NCBI GenBank assembly: GCA_003216795.1
Contig: QCIH01000003.1
Coordinates: 62,001-126,000, forward strand
Length of the DNA: 64,000 bases
Source: Prochlorococcus sp. AG-402-K16
Lineage (GTDB): Bacteria; Cyanobacteriota; Cyanobacteriia; PCC-6307; Cyanobiaceae
Direction: 5' to 3'
The position numbers and the translations under genes are program-made. Below are positions 28,047-38,682 of the stretch, one piece after another. Below the pieces are notes generated by a model. The model was not told the DNA's origin. It made no database searches and saw only the letters and a program-made list of their open reading frames with translations. The stretch's first letter is position 1. Every line of letters begins with the position of its first letter.

Positions 28047-28903
28047 TTTAAATTATAAATTATGCTTTTAGTTAAACCATTTTTCTTTGCTAAGTATTTA
28101 GAAGCGGCGGATAAGCTTAATCCTGCATTTATTAATTCTTTAAGATCCTTTTTTAAGTCAATTTCGTTAACTATACGCATCTTTTTATTAATACCCTTAA
28201 GAACAACTGTTATTTCACCAATTACTTCCTTATCTTCAAAAAATTCAATTACTTCATCAATTTTATGTCCAATATGCTCTTCAAATTTTTTAGTTAATTC
28301 TCTGGCTACGATTATTTCTCTATCTCCTCCACAGAATCCATAAAGTTCCTTTAGTAATTTCTTAAGTCGATAAGGGGATTCATATATTATGGTTGTTTTT
28401 TCATGTTTACTAATTTCAAGAAGTATCTTGTCTCTATCAATTTTCTTTTTTGGAAGAAAACCTTCAAAAACAAAACTAGAGGAGGGCAGGCCACTTGAAA
28501 CAAGTGCTGTTAATCCAGCACATGCCCCTGGAACGCAGATTAAGTCAATCCCTTCAGATTTTGCAATCCTTGCTATATCTTCCCCTGGATCGCAAATGCC
28601 TGGCATGCCAGCATCACTTACTATTGCTATTGATTTTCCTTCTTTAAGGTCTTTTATTATTTTTGGAATTTTAGTTGAAGAATTATGTTTATTAAAACTT
28701 ATAAGTTTATTTGAGATGTTGAACTTGCGCATTATTTTTTTTGTTTGCCTTGTGTCTTCACAAGCAACTAAAGAAACATTTTTAAGAATATTTAATGCTC
28801 TTTGTGATATATCATTTAAATTACCAATTGGAGTTCCCACTAAATATAAAATACCATTTTCGGGTTCTTCTTTTCTATGGGATAATAAAGAATTATTTTT
28901 CAT
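28043..28903 (-). CDS. rsmI: 16S rRNA (cytidine-1402-2'-O)-methyltransferase
   Basis: A 286-residue tetrapyrrole-methylase-fold protein. LYLVGTPIGNLNDIS (19-33), VACEDTRQTKKI, SFNKHNSS and IVSDAGMPGICDPG are the classic RsmI (YraL) blocks, followed by VPGACAGLTALVSSGLP. It methylates the ribose of C1402 in the 16S rRNA decoding centre. Its start lies 3 nt from the cysQ start on the opposite strand, so both promoters must overlap the other gene's coding sequence. Confidence 0.95.
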   Translation of the reverse strand: MKNNSLLSHRKEEPENGILYLVGTPIGNLNDISQRALNILKNVSLVACEDTRQTKKIMRKFNISNKLISFNKHNSSTKIPKIIKDLKEGKSIAIVSDAGMPGICDPGEDIARIAKSEGIDLICVPGACAGLTALVSSGLPSSSFVFEGFLPKKKIDRDKILLEISKHEKTTIIYESPYRLKKLLKELYGFCGGDREIIVARELTKKFEEHIGHKIDEVIEFFEDKEVIGEITVVLKGINKKMRIVNEIDLKKDLKELINAGLSLSAASKYLAKKNGLTKSIIYNLK

Positions 28904-28906
28904 TTG

Positions 28907-29809
28907 ATGACTAAATTACCTCCTGGAGTAGATATTAATAATCTTATCGATGATATTAAAGTTTTAAGCTGGCAAGCAGCAGATATTTTGCTTTATTACT
29001 CCAAATTCTTAGAAGATTCAAATGATAAGAGAAATATACTTAAAAATGATAATGAAGAGGATCCTGTAACTTTGGCAGATTTAAAAGTTAATGAAGTGAT
29101 TATTAAAAGAATAAATGAAAAATATAAAAATATTAACTGGGATATTTTGAGTGAAGAAAATGTAAAAATTTCCTCACAAATTTTTGATAGTAAAACTAAT
29201 TGGATGTGGGTTCTTGATCCTCTCGATGGAACAAAGGATTTCATACAAGGGACAGGCAATTATGCAATGCATTTGGCGTTGAACTTCAAACAAAAACCTT
29301 ATATTGGTTTTGTTTTGATTCCAGAAAAAAATCAATTGTGGATTACAGACGGAGAGAAAACATGGTGTGAAAAAAGAGATGGTACCAAATATAAACAAAA
29401 GCTCTTAAATAATAAGAATCTCCAAGAGATGACTTTAGTGACAAGTAAAAATCATGGAAACGAGATTTTGAGAAATTTAATTCAAAAAATTAATTTTCGT
29501 AAAGTCGAAATAATGGGAAGCATTGGCTGCAAAATTGCATCTATAGTTAGGGGAGATAGTGATATTTATATCTGTCTTAGTTTGCCAGGGAAAAGTTCAC
29601 CAAAAGATTGGGATTTTGCTGCACCAGAATCTATTCTGAAAGCCGCTGGTGGAGCAATTACAAATTTAGATAATCAAGAATTATCCTACTGTCAAACTAG
29701 TTTCGAACAAGGAGGTATTATCGTTGCAACAAGTAATAGGAGTACTCATGAGAGTATTTGTCTTGAAATAAAGAAAATTATTGAGGAAAATCAAATTTAT
29801 CCTCTTTAG
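28907..29809 (+). CDS. cysQ: 3'(2'),5'-bisphosphate nucleotidase
   Basis: About 300 residues from the ATG at 28907; a TTG lies immediately upstream. It belongs to the inositol-monophosphatase superfamily. SEEN provides the metal-binding Glu, WVLDPLDGTKDFIQG carries the DPLDGT metal site, and DWDFAAPESILKAAGGAIT is the C-terminal WD(F)AAPE motif. CysQ dephosphorylates 3'-phosphoadenosine 5'-phosphate left over from sulfate assimilation and sulfotransferase reactions. It diverges from rsmI and converges with pnp 3 nt away. Confidence 0.88.
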   Translation: MTKLPPGVDINNLIDDIKVLSWQAADILLYYSKFLEDSNDKRNILKNDNEEDPVTLADLKVNEVIIKRINEKYKNINWDILSEENVKISSQIFDSKTNWMWVLDPLDGTKDFIQGTGNYAMHLALNFKQKPYIGFVLIPEKNQLWITDGEKTWCEKRDGTKYKQKLLNNKNLQEMTLVTSKNHGNEILRNLIQKINFRKVEIMGSIGCKIASIVRGDSDIYICLSLPGKSSPKDWDFAAPESILKAAGGAITNLDNQELSYCQTSFEQGGIIVATSNRSTHESICLEIKKIIEENQIYPL

Positions 29810-29812
29810 ATC

Positions 29813-31978
29813 TTAATTAAGCGGAGCAACTGGAGTTGGAGTTGGTTCAGGATAAGACATTCCATTATTTTGTCCTACACCTCTTAGAGTAAGATTAATC
29901 CTTCCTCTGCTGTCAATTTCTCTTACTCTCACAGTTACTTCATCCCCTTGCCTTACAACATCTTCTACTCTCTCAACCCTTGCTTCAGATAACTGAGAAA
30001 TGTGAACCATGCCTTCTTTGCCAGGCAAGATTTCCACGAAAGCACCTATGGGTATTATTCGTGTTACGACTCCAGAAAAGATCTCACCTTCATGAACCTT
30101 GCGTGTTAATCCTTCTATTATCTTTTGAGCTTCTTCTGCAGCAGCTCCATCATGAGAAGCAATAGTTACGATACCACCATCTTCTATATCTATTTTTGTA
30201 TTTGTTCTTTCAGTGATTCCTTTGATAGTTCTTCCGCCTGGTCCAATAACTGTTCCTATAAGCTCAGGATCAATTCTAAAGCTTAATAGTCGGGGAGCAT
30301 GAGGAGAAAGAGTTTCTTGAGGCTTATCTATTGCCCCTTGCATCTTTTCTAAAATATGTAATCTTGCAGGACGAGCTTTTTTAATTGCATCTGAAATAAT
30401 AGAAACTGGTAAGCCTGTAATTTTCATATCCATTTGTAAAGCAGTTATACCCTTATCAGTACCTGCAACTTTAAAGTCCATGTCTCCAAGAAAGTCTTCA
30501 ATTCCTTGAATATCTGTAAGAATTCGTACTTCTTTACCTTCCTTGATTAAGCCCATAGCAGTACCACTTACAAGAGCTTTTAAAGGAACTCCTGCATCTA
30601 GTAACGAAAGTGTGCTGCCACATACAGAACCCATTGAGGTTGATCCATTCGAACTTAAAACTTCGCTAACCACCCTTAGGACGTAGGGGAATGTCTCTTT
30701 CCCTGGTAATACTGGGATTATTGCCCTCTCGGCTAATGCTCCATGACCAATTTCCCTTCTACCAGGAGTCCTCATTGGTCTTGTTTCTCCCACTGAATAA
30801 GGAGGAAAATTGTAGTGATGTAGATAAGTTTTTTCAGTGCTTGGATTCAGGTCATCCATTTCTTGAGCATCACTAGGTGTACCTAATGTGGTAGTAGATA
30901 AAACCTGAGTCAAACCCCTTTGAAATAATGCAGAACCATGAACTCTTTTTGGAAGAATTCCTGCAGAAGCTGATATTTTTCTAACTTCGTCGAGATCTCT
31001 GCCGTCTACCCTTTTCCCATCGTTGATGATTTGCGACCTCATTAGGTTCTTAATAAGTTTTTTAAAGTCTGAGCTTAATAACTTATCATTTTCTGAAATA
31101 AGAACTTTTAATTGATTATCCTCTTTCAAGGATTCAATTTTCCCTTGAATCTCAACTTTTATTTTTTCGAGTTCAAGATCCCTCTCTTCCTTTGAAAGTT
31201 CAAATTTCTTTAAAACTAAATCAATCGGCTTTGAGCAATTTTTTTCTAAATAAGAGGGTAATGTTTTATCTTCTACAGGTTCAGATGGCTTAATTTGCTT
31301 TATTCCTAAATCTTTAAGTAAATCTTCTTGAGATTTAATAAGTTCAGTAACTGCTTCATAACCAAAATCTATAGCTTCGATAGTATCTTGCTCCGATAAC
31401 TGGTTAGCACCCGCCTCAATCATTACAATTCCTTCAGGTGAACCTGCAACAACAATGTCTAAATCTCCTCTCTCTATCTCTCTATAACTTGGATTTAGGA
31501 TGAAATCATCTCCTATAAGACCTACTCTAACTGCAGCCATTGGCCCATAAAATGGAATCTCTCCAAGTAAAGTTGCTATTGAAGCCCCAGTAACAGCTAA
31601 AACATCTGCTGGAACTCTTTCATCTAGAGAAAGACAAGAGGCAACAATTTGTATCTCGTCTCTCATCCATGATGGAAAAAGTGGCCTCATTGGCCTGTCA
31701 ATCAATCTTGCAATTAAAGTGGCTCTTTCTGGAGGGCGACCCTCTCTTCTCATAAAACCACCTGGAATTCTTCCCGCCGCATATAGTTTCTCCTCATAGT
31801 CACATATTAGAGGCAGAAAGTCTGAAGCATCTTTTTTTGTAGTTTTTGTTGCTGTAACTAATAAAGAGGTGTCACCGCACTCGATCATTACTGATCCATC
31901 TGCTTGAGGAGCATATAGTCCTGTAGTTAGTCGTATCTCTCGTCCGTCAAACGTGATCGACTTATTTTGTCCTTCCAC
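29813..31978 (-). CDS. pnp: Polyribonucleotide nucleotidyltransferase (PNPase)
   Basis: A 721-residue protein with a GTG start and full PNPase architecture: a first RNase PH domain, an alpha-helical linker, a second RNase PH domain with the catalytic [15 protein letters not shown] region, a KH domain ([15 protein letters not shown]) and an S1 domain ([20 protein letters not shown]). It degrades RNA from the 3' end using phosphate and can add 3' tails. Motifs such as RRDGRPPERA-like [14 protein letters not shown] and [12 protein letters not shown] are intact. It is transcribed from a spacer of about 180 nt that also ends the rpsN region. Confidence 0.97.
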   Translation of the reverse strand: MEGQNKSITFDGREIRLTTGLYAPQADGSVMIECGDTSLLVTATKTTKKDASDFLPLICDYEEKLYAAGRIPGGFMRREGRPPERATLIARLIDRPMRPLFPSWMRDEIQIVASCLSLDERVPADVLAVTGASIATLLGEIPFYGPMAAVRVGLIGDDFILNPSYREIERGDLDIVVAGSPEGIVMIEAGANQLSEQDTIEAIDFGYEAVTELIKSQEDLLKDLGIKQIKPSEPVEDKTLPSYLEKNCSKPIDLVLKKFELSKEERDLELEKIKVEIQGKIESLKEDNQLKVLISENDKLLSSDFKKLIKNLMRSQIINDGKRVDGRDLDEVRKISASAGILPKRVHGSALFQRGLTQVLSTTTLGTPSDAQEMDDLNPSTEKTYLHHYNFPPYSVGETRPMRTPGRREIGHGALAERAIIPVLPGKETFPYVLRVVSEVLSSNGSTSMGSVCGSTLSLLDAGVPLKALVSGTAMGLIKEGKEVRILTDIQGIEDFLGDMDFKVAGTDKGITALQMDMKITGLPVSIISDAIKKARPARLHILEKMQGAIDKPQETLSPHAPRLLSFRIDPELIGTVIGPGGRTIKGITERTNTKIDIEDGGIVTIASHDGAAAEEAQKIIEGLTRKVHEGEIFSGVVTRIIPIGAFVEILPGKEGMVHISQLSEARVERVEDVVRQGDEVTVRVREIDSRGRINLTLRGVGQNNGMSYPEPTPTPVAPLN

Positions 31979-32155
31979 TTTTTAAATTATAAATCTATAC
32001 ATAATTTATTCTTACATTTTATAGGGACATATTGAGTGAATTATTTAGATAAGCTATAAAAATTCTTAAAATTGGTCTAAAAATGAATCTTAATTTTTTT
32101 TAAATGGCAACGTAATATTAGGAAATAAAGTCTCAGAGAATGAATCTTTCTCTTA

Positions 32156-32458
32156 CTACCAACTTGATTTAACTACTCCAGGGAGCTCACCATTATGTGC
32201 TCTTTGTCTCAACTGATTCCTGCAAAGACCAAAGTCTCTGTAGACTCCTCTTGGTTTGCCAGTTGCCCAACATCTATTCCTAATTCTGTTTGGGGCAGAG
32301 TTTCTTGGCAGACCTTGTATCTTTCTATGTATTTCTAATCTTTCCATTGGGCCTTTTGCAGCATTGAATTCATCTAATAATGATTTTCTTTTTGCAGCAT
32401 ATTTCTGTACAAGCTTTTTGCGTTTGACTTCTCTCGCAATCATGGACTTTTTAGCCAT
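32156..32458 (-). CDS. rpsN: 30S ribosomal protein S14
   Basis: A 100-residue basic protein. [35 protein letters not shown] and [17 protein letters not shown] are typical S14 blocks. It is the long, zinc-free bacterial/chloroplast form, since the CxxC pairs of the short form are absent. It binds 16S rRNA in the head of the small subunit. As usual for cyanobacteria it stands outside the main ribosomal protein operon, here between pnp and rseP. Confidence 0.97.
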   Translation of the reverse strand: MAKKSMIAREVKRKKLVQKYAAKRKSLLDEFNAAKGPMERLEIHRKIQGLPRNSAPNRIRNRCWATGKPRGVYRDFGLCRNQLRQRAHNGELPGVVKSSW

Positions 32459-32519
32459 CTAGAAAATTTTTTAACTATATTTTATTTTAACAGCTTGGAT
32501 AACAATTTTAAAAATTTAT

Positions 32520-33599
32520 TTATTGGTTTAAAAATCTTTGTACTATGTAAAGTTGACTAGTATCCCTTATTATAAGTAAAACACTAAGTCCAACTAAAAG
32601 AAAGAAACTTGATTGAGTAACCACCATTTGTACCTTAACTGGGACTGGTTTTCCTCTAAAACCTTCAATCAAAGTGAAAACAAGTTGTCCCCCATCCAAT
32701 AGTGGTAAGGGTAAAGAATTGAGAACTGCTAAATTTATGGAAATTAGTGCGGCAAATAATAATATTCCAGTTCCTCCTTGTTGTGATAGTTGAGCACCAA
32801 TTTCAACGATTTTGACTGGCCCACTTAATTGTTGAGCTGTTGAGGAGAAATTTGTAATTAATCCTTTATAACCTTGTATTGTTTTTACCAAAAGTGATGA
32901 AAACTCATTATTGGTGTATTTAAGAAGTTCGAATATGTTTTTTGTCTTTTTAGTCTCTTTTTTTATATTAGGTTGTAGTTGAGCGCCTATTGTACCCTTC
33001 CCATCTATGTTTTTTGGGACCAAAGTTAAATCTTTCAGAACTCCATCTCTATCAATTGTTATCGAAATTGGGTTTTCTGATGAATTTTGAATATTTTTCA
33101 CTAAAGCAGAAACTGCTTGATCGCCAGCTCCTAAAGTATTACTTTCAATTTTTAAGATTTTATCCCCTGCTTGTAATCCAGCAAGAGAAGCAGCCTTCTC
33201 GGGCTGAGTAGCCAAAACTAAAATACCAGGCTCGGGATCAAATGGAATCCCAATAGCAGTTACATTTACAATCAAGATAGTATAAGCAAGAATTAAGTTA
33301 GCAAACACCCCAGCAGATATAACAATTACTCTTTGAAGAACTGGCCTATTTTTTAAAAGATTTGGATCTTTAGGGTCAATATTGTTTAATTCTTCATCAG
33401 GGAAGGAAACAAAGCCCCCTAATGGAAAGGCTCTAAGCGAATAGGTTATGTTTTTATATCTTTTCTGAATTATTGATGGTCCAAAACCAATTGAAAATCC
33501 ATCAACATATATACCTTGCAAAATTGCCGCAAGAAAATGCCCCATCTCATGAAAAAAAATGAGAAATCCAAGAACTGTAATTGACGTTAAAACGTTCAT
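32520..33599 (-). CDS. rseP: Site-2 intramembrane metalloprotease (RseP/M50B)
   Basis: A 359-residue membrane protease. HEMGH near residue 18-22 is the zinc-binding HExxH motif in TM1, and NSLPLPLLDGGQLVF near residue 300 supplies the third ligand LDGG in a later TM. A PDZ domain lies between them (GLQAGDKILKIES). It cleaves transmembrane anti-sigma factors or other membrane proteins after a first cut; the cyanobacterial target is unknown from this sequence. It is 9 nt from the serS stop, suggesting an operon. Confidence 0.93.
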   Translation of the reverse strand: MNVLTSITVLGFLIFFHEMGHFLAAILQGIYVDGFSIGFGPSIIQKRYKNITYSLRAFPLGGFVSFPDEELNNIDPKDPNLLKNRPVLQRVIVISAGVFANLILAYTILIVNVTAIGIPFDPEPGILVLATQPEKAASLAGLQAGDKILKIESNTLGAGDQAVSALVKNIQNSSENPISITIDRDGVLKDLTLVPKNIDGKGTIGAQLQPNIKKETKKTKNIFELLKYTNNEFSSLLVKTIQGYKGLITNFSSTAQQLSGPVKIVEIGAQLSQQGGTGILLFAALISINLAVLNSLPLPLLDGGQLVFTLIEGFRGKPVPVKVQMVVTQSSFFLLVGLSVLLIIRDTSQLYIVQRFLNQ

Positions 33600-33608
33600 T
33601 TAAATATA

Positions 33609-34886
33609 TTAAGCAGTTTTTAAAAAATTTGATCCAAAATAAGGAACTAGAGCATCTGGAATTTTTACGCTCCCATTTGTTTGTTGGCCATTTTCAAGAA
33701 TAGCAGCCATAGTTCTTCCAATCGCAAGCCCACTACCATTTAAGGTGTGAAGATATGTATTTTTTTTATCAATTTTTGCTCTTATCGATGATCTGCGGGC
33801 TTGAAAATCTAAACAGTTACTACAACTTGAGATTTCCCTATAACAATTACTACTTGGTAGCCAGACTTCAAGGTCAAAAGTTCTGCTTGAAGAAAAACCT
33901 AAGTCTCCAGTACAAATATCAACTAACCTGTAAGGAAGATTTAGCTTTTTTAAAATACTCTCTGCATCTGAAGTGATCTTTTTATGAGCTTCAATAGATT
34001 TACTTGGATCACAAAACCAATATAGTTCAACTTTATTAAATTGATGAAGTCTTATTAAACCCTTTGTATCCCTTCCATAACTCCCAGCTTCTCTCCTGAA
34101 ACATGGGCTATATGCAACATACTTAAGGGGTAATTGCTTGGAATCAATAATACTATTTCTATGAAAAGCAGTTAGTGGAACTTCAGCAGTGGGTGAAAGC
34201 CACAGGTCGTCATTAGAACACTTAAAACTTTCATTTGAAAATTTAGGTAATTGACCAGATCCTGTAAGACTTTCTGAATTCACTAAAGCTGGGGGCATTA
34301 ACTCTAAATATCCATTACTAGTGTGCATGTCGAGCATAAAATTTATTAATGCTCTCTCTAATCTGGCCCCATTCCCAATAAGTGTAATAAAACGACTTTT
34401 TGATATTTTAGTTGATTTGACAGAGTCAAAAAGGTTAAGACTTTCGCCTATTTCCCAATGAGATTTAAGATTTTCTGATAGTAACGGATCTCCCCAAGTT
34501 TTTACTTGGACATTATGACTTTCATCTTTTCCAATAGGAGCATCTTTGCTAGGTAAATTTGGTAAATTACAAATTTCATTATGTATATTTTTATCTAAGG
34601 TTCTTTTTTTCTCTTCAAATTCTGAAATTTTTGTTCTGTATTCATTTCCTTTTATTTTTAAATTATTTAATTCTGGAGAATCATTGTTTTTAGATTTGCT
34701 GATTTCTTGACCGATCAATTTACTTAACTTTTTACTCTCAGATTGGAGACTGGATATTTCTATATCAATTTCTTTTTTTTGAAGAGTTAATTCTTGTATT
34801 TGGGAAATATTAAAAAATTTTCCTCTCTGGGATAAACTTTCTTCAACTAAAGTTGGATTTTCTCTTATTAATTTTTGATCTAACAC
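33609..34886 (-). CDS. serS: Serine-tRNA ligase
   Basis: A 425-residue class II synthetase. The N-terminal 110 residues form the long antiparallel coiled-coil arm that grips the tRNA-Ser variable arm. The catalytic core follows with motif 2 [20 protein letters not shown] and motif 3 [26 protein letters not shown] is the serine-binding TxE loop. It charges tRNA-Ser, including the tRNA-Ser(CGA) present later in the window. It is upstream of rseP in the same direction. Confidence 0.97.
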   Translation of the reverse strand: MLDQKLIRENPTLVEESLSQRGKFFNISQIQELTLQKKEIDIEISSLQSESKKLSKLIGQEISKSKNNDSPELNNLKIKGNEYRTKISEFEEKKRTLDKNIHNEICNLPNLPSKDAPIGKDESHNVQVKTWGDPLLSENLKSHWEIGESLNLFDSVKSTKISKSRFITLIGNGARLERALINFMLDMHTSNGYLELMPPALVNSESLTGSGQLPKFSNESFKCSNDDLWLSPTAEVPLTAFHRNSIIDSKQLPLKYVAYSPCFRREAGSYGRDTKGLIRLHQFNKVELYWFCDPSKSIEAHKKITSDAESILKKLNLPYRLVDICTGDLGFSSSRTFDLEVWLPSSNCYREISSCSNCLDFQARRSSIRAKIDKKNTYLHTLNGSGLAIGRTMAAILENGQQTNGSVKIPDALVPYFGSNFLKTA

Positions 34887-35008
34887 TATTTTTTTTTATA
34901 CCTTAATTAAAATAGTTAATCTAAATTCAATATTAGGGATTTTTGACTAAAAATTAACTAAATCAATGATTCCTAACTTACGAAGCATTTATAGATAATA
35001 TTTTTTAG

Positions 35009-36475
35009 CTATGATGCGGACCGAGCGCGCCCAGTAGTTGACCATTCTTTTAGTAAATTAATTTGCTCCTTAGCTGTTCTAGATAAGGGTACTAATTCAG
35101 AAACTGCTTTTATTAAATCTTTCTCCATGAGTTCTCTATTTTCAGAGAATGAAATATGCATCCCCTCTATAACTGCTTGTTCAAGTTCTGCCCCTGAGAA
35201 TCCATCTGTTCTATCGATGATAGTGGAAAGAGGAAACTTGTAACTTGGTCTTCTTTTTTTTAAATGCAAATCTAGAATACTTAATCTTTCTTCAGAATTC
35301 GGCAAATCAAGAAAAAATATCTCATCAAATCTACCTTTTCTTAATAATTCAGCAGGAAGCTTATCTATAGCATTAGCTGTAGCTATCACAAATACGGCAG
35401 ATTCTTTTTCAGCCATCCAAGTTAGCAAACTTGCCAAAACCCTTTGACTTGTTCCTCCATCACTTCTAGCATCGCCACCAAAACCCTTGTCAATTTCATC
35501 GATCCAAAGGATACAAGGAGACATGGCCTCAGCTCTTAATATTGCTTCTCTTGTTCTTGCCTCGCTTGAACCAACAAGGCTAGAAAATAGTCTTCCAACA
35601 TCTAGCCTAAGCAGCGGCATCGACCAACTTTTAGAAATTGATTTTGCGGTTAGCGATTTCCCTGTTCCTTGAGCACCAAGGAGCAAGACTCCCTTTGGAA
35701 TAGGTAATCCATAATCTCTAGCTTCTTTAGAAAAGGCCCTATATCTTTGATTAAGCCAAACTTTTAAAACATTTAAACCCCCAATATCATCTTGACTTGA
35801 TTTGGCATCGAAAAATTCTAAAATTTCACTTCTGGCGATTACTTGTTTTTTCTCTTCAAGAATATCTTTAATATCTTCTTTACTAATCTTTCCTCTTTGA
35901 GCAAGGGCCTTTGCAGTGACTTGCTTTACTTTTATTTCGGTAAGTCCACTTGAAGCTATAGAAAGTTCGTTTAAGTCTTGTTCCTCTAGATTTGAATTGG
36001 TATTGATAGCAATTTGTTTTATTAGATTTTTCAATTCTCTTTGATCAGGTAAAGGTAAATTTACAATTGCCATTAATTCATCCAACTCTTCTGATGATGG
36101 AAATAAATGAGAACTGATAATTAAATTATGACTAGTTTTTTTAAGCGCTGAGGATAGTTCTTTAATAGTTCTATTAATAGATGGATCATCATAAAATTTA
36201 TGAAAATCTTTAACTAATAAAACTGTTGAAACTTCAGAATTTAGTTCTTTTAGCCAATTAAGCACCCCTAACGGATTGTTAGAAAATTTACCTTCTTCAT
36301 TTATTAATCCTTTTATACCGCTAACATAATCCCATGAAACGAATCTTTTTATATTTAGTCTTTCACAAGAAAAATTAACTAATTTTTCTAATCTTTCCTC
36401 TTCTTTAGTCCTGATCCAAATTAATGAGGTTCTGGATTTTATAAGTAATTCTAAATTTCTACACCAAGAATTCAT
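35009..36475 (-). CDS. AAA+ ATPase, Ycf46-like
   Basis: A 488-residue protein with one AAA+ module in its C-terminal half. Walker A is GAQGTGKS, Walker B is CILWIDEIDKGF, sensor 1 is FVIATANAI, and RKGRFDEIFFLDLPN carries the arginine finger region. The N-terminal 230 residues have the Ycf46-type lead (SRTSLIWIRTKEEERLE). Ycf46 in cyanobacteria has been linked to photosynthesis under low carbon, but the molecular role is unsettled. It lies 15 nt after yidC, probably in one transcript. Confidence 0.85.
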   Translation of the reverse strand: MNSWCRNLELLIKSRTSLIWIRTKEEERLEKLVNFSCERLNIKRFVSWDYVSGIKGLINEEGKFSNNPLGVLNWLKELNSEVSTVLLVKDFHKFYDDPSINRTIKELSSALKKTSHNLIISSHLFPSSEELDELMAIVNLPLPDQRELKNLIKQIAINTNSNLEEQDLNELSIASSGLTEIKVKQVTAKALAQRGKISKEDIKDILEEKKQVIARSEILEFFDAKSSQDDIGGLNVLKVWLNQRYRAFSKEARDYGLPIPKGVLLLGAQGTGKSLTAKSISKSWSMPLLRLDVGRLFSSLVGSSEARTREAILRAEAMSPCILWIDEIDKGFGGDARSDGGTSQRVLASLLTWMAEKESAVFVIATANAIDKLPAELLRKGRFDEIFFLDLPNSEERLSILDLHLKKRRPSYKFPLSTIIDRTDGFSGAELEQAVIEGMHISFSENRELMEKDLIKAVSELVPLSRTAKEQINLLKEWSTTGRARSAS

Positions 36476-36490
36476 TACTTAAGATTAAGA

Positions 36491-37633
36491 CTATTTTTTA
36501 CTGTTAGGTTCGAAAGGTAATCTTTTATCTGAGATAGTTGAAGCAGAAGTTGTTATTACTTCATTTTTTGCTAATAATTGTTGATCCAAAATTTTCTGTA
36601 GATTCTCAGGAAGAGCTTCTTTATTGAGCAGAAAAGTCTGAAATGCTTGGAAAATATTGGCAACAACCATGTAGAGCAAGACTCCAGCTGGTAGTGGGAA
36701 AAACAGAAACATTCCAGTTATCATGACTGGTGTAATTTTATTTGCTGTTGATTGCTGTGGATTTGCAGGCATCCCCTGGCTTGATAAAACTTGAGAGAGA
36801 AGTAAGGTTAATCCAAAGGCACCTACTAATGCAGCAATATCCCAATTAATTGCCCCATCTACATAAAAACCAACTTGACCAAGAGCTTTAATAAATAAGA
36901 AACCACTTTTAGCAGCTAGACCAGGGATTTTCGCTTCGATTGTTGCATCACCAGGTTTAATCGCTGTCACTGTACCGTCTTGGGAAACTTTAAGGTTTTC
37001 GGATCCTTTAGAAACCTTCCAAGTGGGGAGGAATTTAGAACCGTTATCGTATTTAGATAAAACTTCCGAATAGCTATTGCCATTTGTTGTTTGTAAATTT
37101 ACTTTTATGGATTCTTCTGTTCCTAATTTTGTTCCACCTGAGATTGTGGCTACAACAGGAAAATGTGATTTTTCTGTAATAAATATTGAGTGTCGTGGTG
37201 ATTTATATGGTTTTGGATCAATAGCTGCTACTTGATCCTGTGGGACGACCTTAAGGTTTATGTTGTAGGGAACATCAGCAAATGGAGAGCCTCTTAGGGT
37301 CGCAAACAATGCAAATAGCACGGGCATTTGGACAATCAAGGGGAGGCAACCAGCGAGGGGACTGCCAAATTCATTCATTAATTTACCAAGTTCTTCTTGC
37401 TGTTTCTTTGGATCACCTGAAAACTTAGATTTTATTTCTGCTTGTCTTTTTTGCATTACTGGTTGGGCAATTTTCATCCTCCTTGCGCTTCTAATGGAAC
37501 CGGCACTTAGAGGGAAAAGTGCAATTCTAATTACGACTGTCAATGCAACAATCGCTAAACCATAACTTGGGACTAAACCGTAGAAAAAATCTAGAATCGG
37601 GATAAGTAGTTTTTCAGAAATGAACCCTATCAC
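36491..37633 (-). CDS. yidC: Membrane protein insertase YidC/Alb3/Oxa1 family
   Basis: A 380-residue insertase. [19 protein letters not shown] (25-43) and the cytosolic hairpin [20 protein letters not shown] are conserved, as is [20 protein letters not shown]; further TMs lie after residue 247. It inserts proteins, including thylakoid proteins, into membranes. Residues about 145-242 form an extra loop on the far side. Its [21 protein letters not shown] pattern resembles a bacterial Ig-like (Big_2) domain, an uncommon addition. It sits in the conserved rpmH-rnpA-PH-yidC order. Confidence 0.92.
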   Translation of the reverse strand: MIGFISEKLLIPILDFFYGLVPSYGLAIVALTVVIRIALFPLSAGSIRSARRMKIAQPVMQKRQAEIKSKFSGDPKKQQEELGKLMNEFGSPLAGCLPLIVQMPVLFALFATLRGSPFADVPYNINLKVVPQDQVAAIDPKPYKSPRHSIFITEKSHFPVVATISGGTKLGTEESIKVNLQTTNGNSYSEVLSKYDNGSKFLPTWKVSKGSENLKVSQDGTVTAIKPGDATIEAKIPGLAAKSGFLFIKALGQVGFYVDGAINWDIAALVGAFGLTLLLSQVLSSQGMPANPQQSTANKITPVMITGMFLFFPLPAGVLLYMVVANIFQAFQTFLLNKEALPENLQKILDQQLLAKNEVITTSASTISDKRLPFEPNSKK

Positions 37634-37705
37634 GATATTAAAAAAAGTGTAAATTTACTAGACATTTTATTTTACAGGAAAAAAAGATTTTTGTAATTAA
37701 TTTAT

Positions 37706-38119
37706 TTAGGATTTAGTAGCAAATCCTTCTACCTCGTTGAGATTTGGTATTTGTGATCTTTTGTTTATATTTTCTTCAATAAATTTTTGTTTCTCCCTGA
37801 ATAAAGGTAATGATTTCATTTCAACCTTTGAGCCATCGTTGAGTATAAGGACCATGTCACCATATGAACCGAATCCCCTTGGAATAGATCTGATTTCTTC
37901 AATGTTATTTAATGAGACTTGTGTTTTGTTTCTACCAAACCAGCCGCCATCAATTGTAATTCTTTTGTTTGTAATTTTATATCTCAACCACAATGCTCTG
38001 ACTATTGCGGCGAAGGTAAATGGCAAACCAAGAATAGTTATTCCTGCTAGTAGATTTATTATTAAATCACTTTTAGCAGGACCGCCTTCATAAAAGTTTT
38101 TTTCATTCATGTTAATCAT
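37706..38119 (-). CDS. PH-domain (YdbT/DUF304-like) membrane-anchored protein
   Basis: A 137-residue protein. Residues 18-46 hold a hydrophobic hairpin, followed by a small beta domain with RYKITNKRITIDGGWFGRNKTQVSLNNIEEI, typical of bacterial PH (bPH2/DUF304) domains. The start codon overlaps the rnpA stop (ATGA), so translation is likely coupled. It sits between rnpA and yidC, where cyanobacteria commonly carry this gene. The function is unknown; a helper role in membrane protein insertion is suggested only by location. Confidence 0.75.
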   Translation of the reverse strand: MINMNEKNFYEGGPAKSDLIINLLAGITILGLPFTFAAIVRALWLRYKITNKRITIDGGWFGRNKTQVSLNNIEEIRSIPRGFGSYGDMVLILNDGSKVEMKSLPLFREKQKFIEENINKRSQIPNLNEVEGFATKS

Positions 38120-38502
38120 TTGATTAGACGAGATTTGAACATTAAGTTTTGAAATTCCTCCAAAAGTCTACTTTTATCATTGTAGAAATCTCCAAATTTA
38201 AGGTTAACAAGTAACCAATAAGGTTTGTGGTTATTAATTTTTTGAATGTTTGTCAATAACCACTCTTGCAGAATTCTTCTTAATTTATTTCTTTCTACAG
38301 CTTTTTTTGAAACTTTTTTGCTTATAGCAATTGCAACCCTAAAATTGTTTGAGGTATTTGTGAATTTATGGGTTAAGAGTATCGCTGGATTTGATCTTGC
38401 AACTTTAAATGTCATTAATTTTCCATGATATGTTATGGAATTTTTGTGAATATAATTAAAAGTCCTGTGACCTTTTAAACGCATATCTTTAGGTAAGGCC
38501 AT
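38116..38502 (-). CDS. rnpA: Ribonuclease P protein component
   Basis: A 128-residue basic protein. The family motif KKAVERNKLRRILQEWL (the RNR motif) is present around residues 69-85, and the N-terminus LPKDMRLKGHRTFNYIHK matches the usual start of RnpA. It binds the RNase P RNA and assists 5' maturation of tRNAs. It follows rpmH directly and overlaps the PH-domain gene by 4 nt. Confidence 0.93.
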   Translation of the reverse strand: MALPKDMRLKGHRTFNYIHKNSITYHGKLMTFKVARSNPAILLTHKFTNTSNNFRVAIAISKKVSKKAVERNKLRRILQEWLLTNIQKINNHKPYWLLVNLKFGDFYNDKSRLLEEFQNLMFKSRLIK

Positions 38503-38514
38503 TTAAATTTCTAG

Positions 38515-38652
38515 TTATACAGCTATTCTTTCTCTACCTTTTTCTCTCCTGCTTTTAATAACTCTTCTACCTGTATGAGAACGCATTCTTACTCTAAAAC
38601 CAGATACACGTTTTCTTTTTCTTGAAGTTCCGCCAAAAGTTCTTTTAGTCAT
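38515..38652 (-). CDS. rpmH: 50S ribosomal protein L34
   Basis: A 45-codon minus-strand ORF read directly from the DNA. It starts [20 protein letters not shown] and continues with [20 protein letters not shown], the unmistakable L34 pattern. The protein is small, very basic and part of the large ribosomal subunit. It heads the conserved rpmH-rnpA-yidC group and ends 12 nt before the rnpA start. Confidence 0.97.
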   Translation of the reverse strand: MTKRTFGGTSRKRKRVSGFRVRMRSHTGRRVIKSRREKGRERIAV

Positions 38653-38682
38653 TTTTTTAATTATCCTTACTTAATTTATCAT

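Noticed and set aside
28062-28907. Long plus-strand open frames opposite rsmI
   Set aside because: They are the antisense of a clearly conserved rsmI gene and have no recognisable domain.
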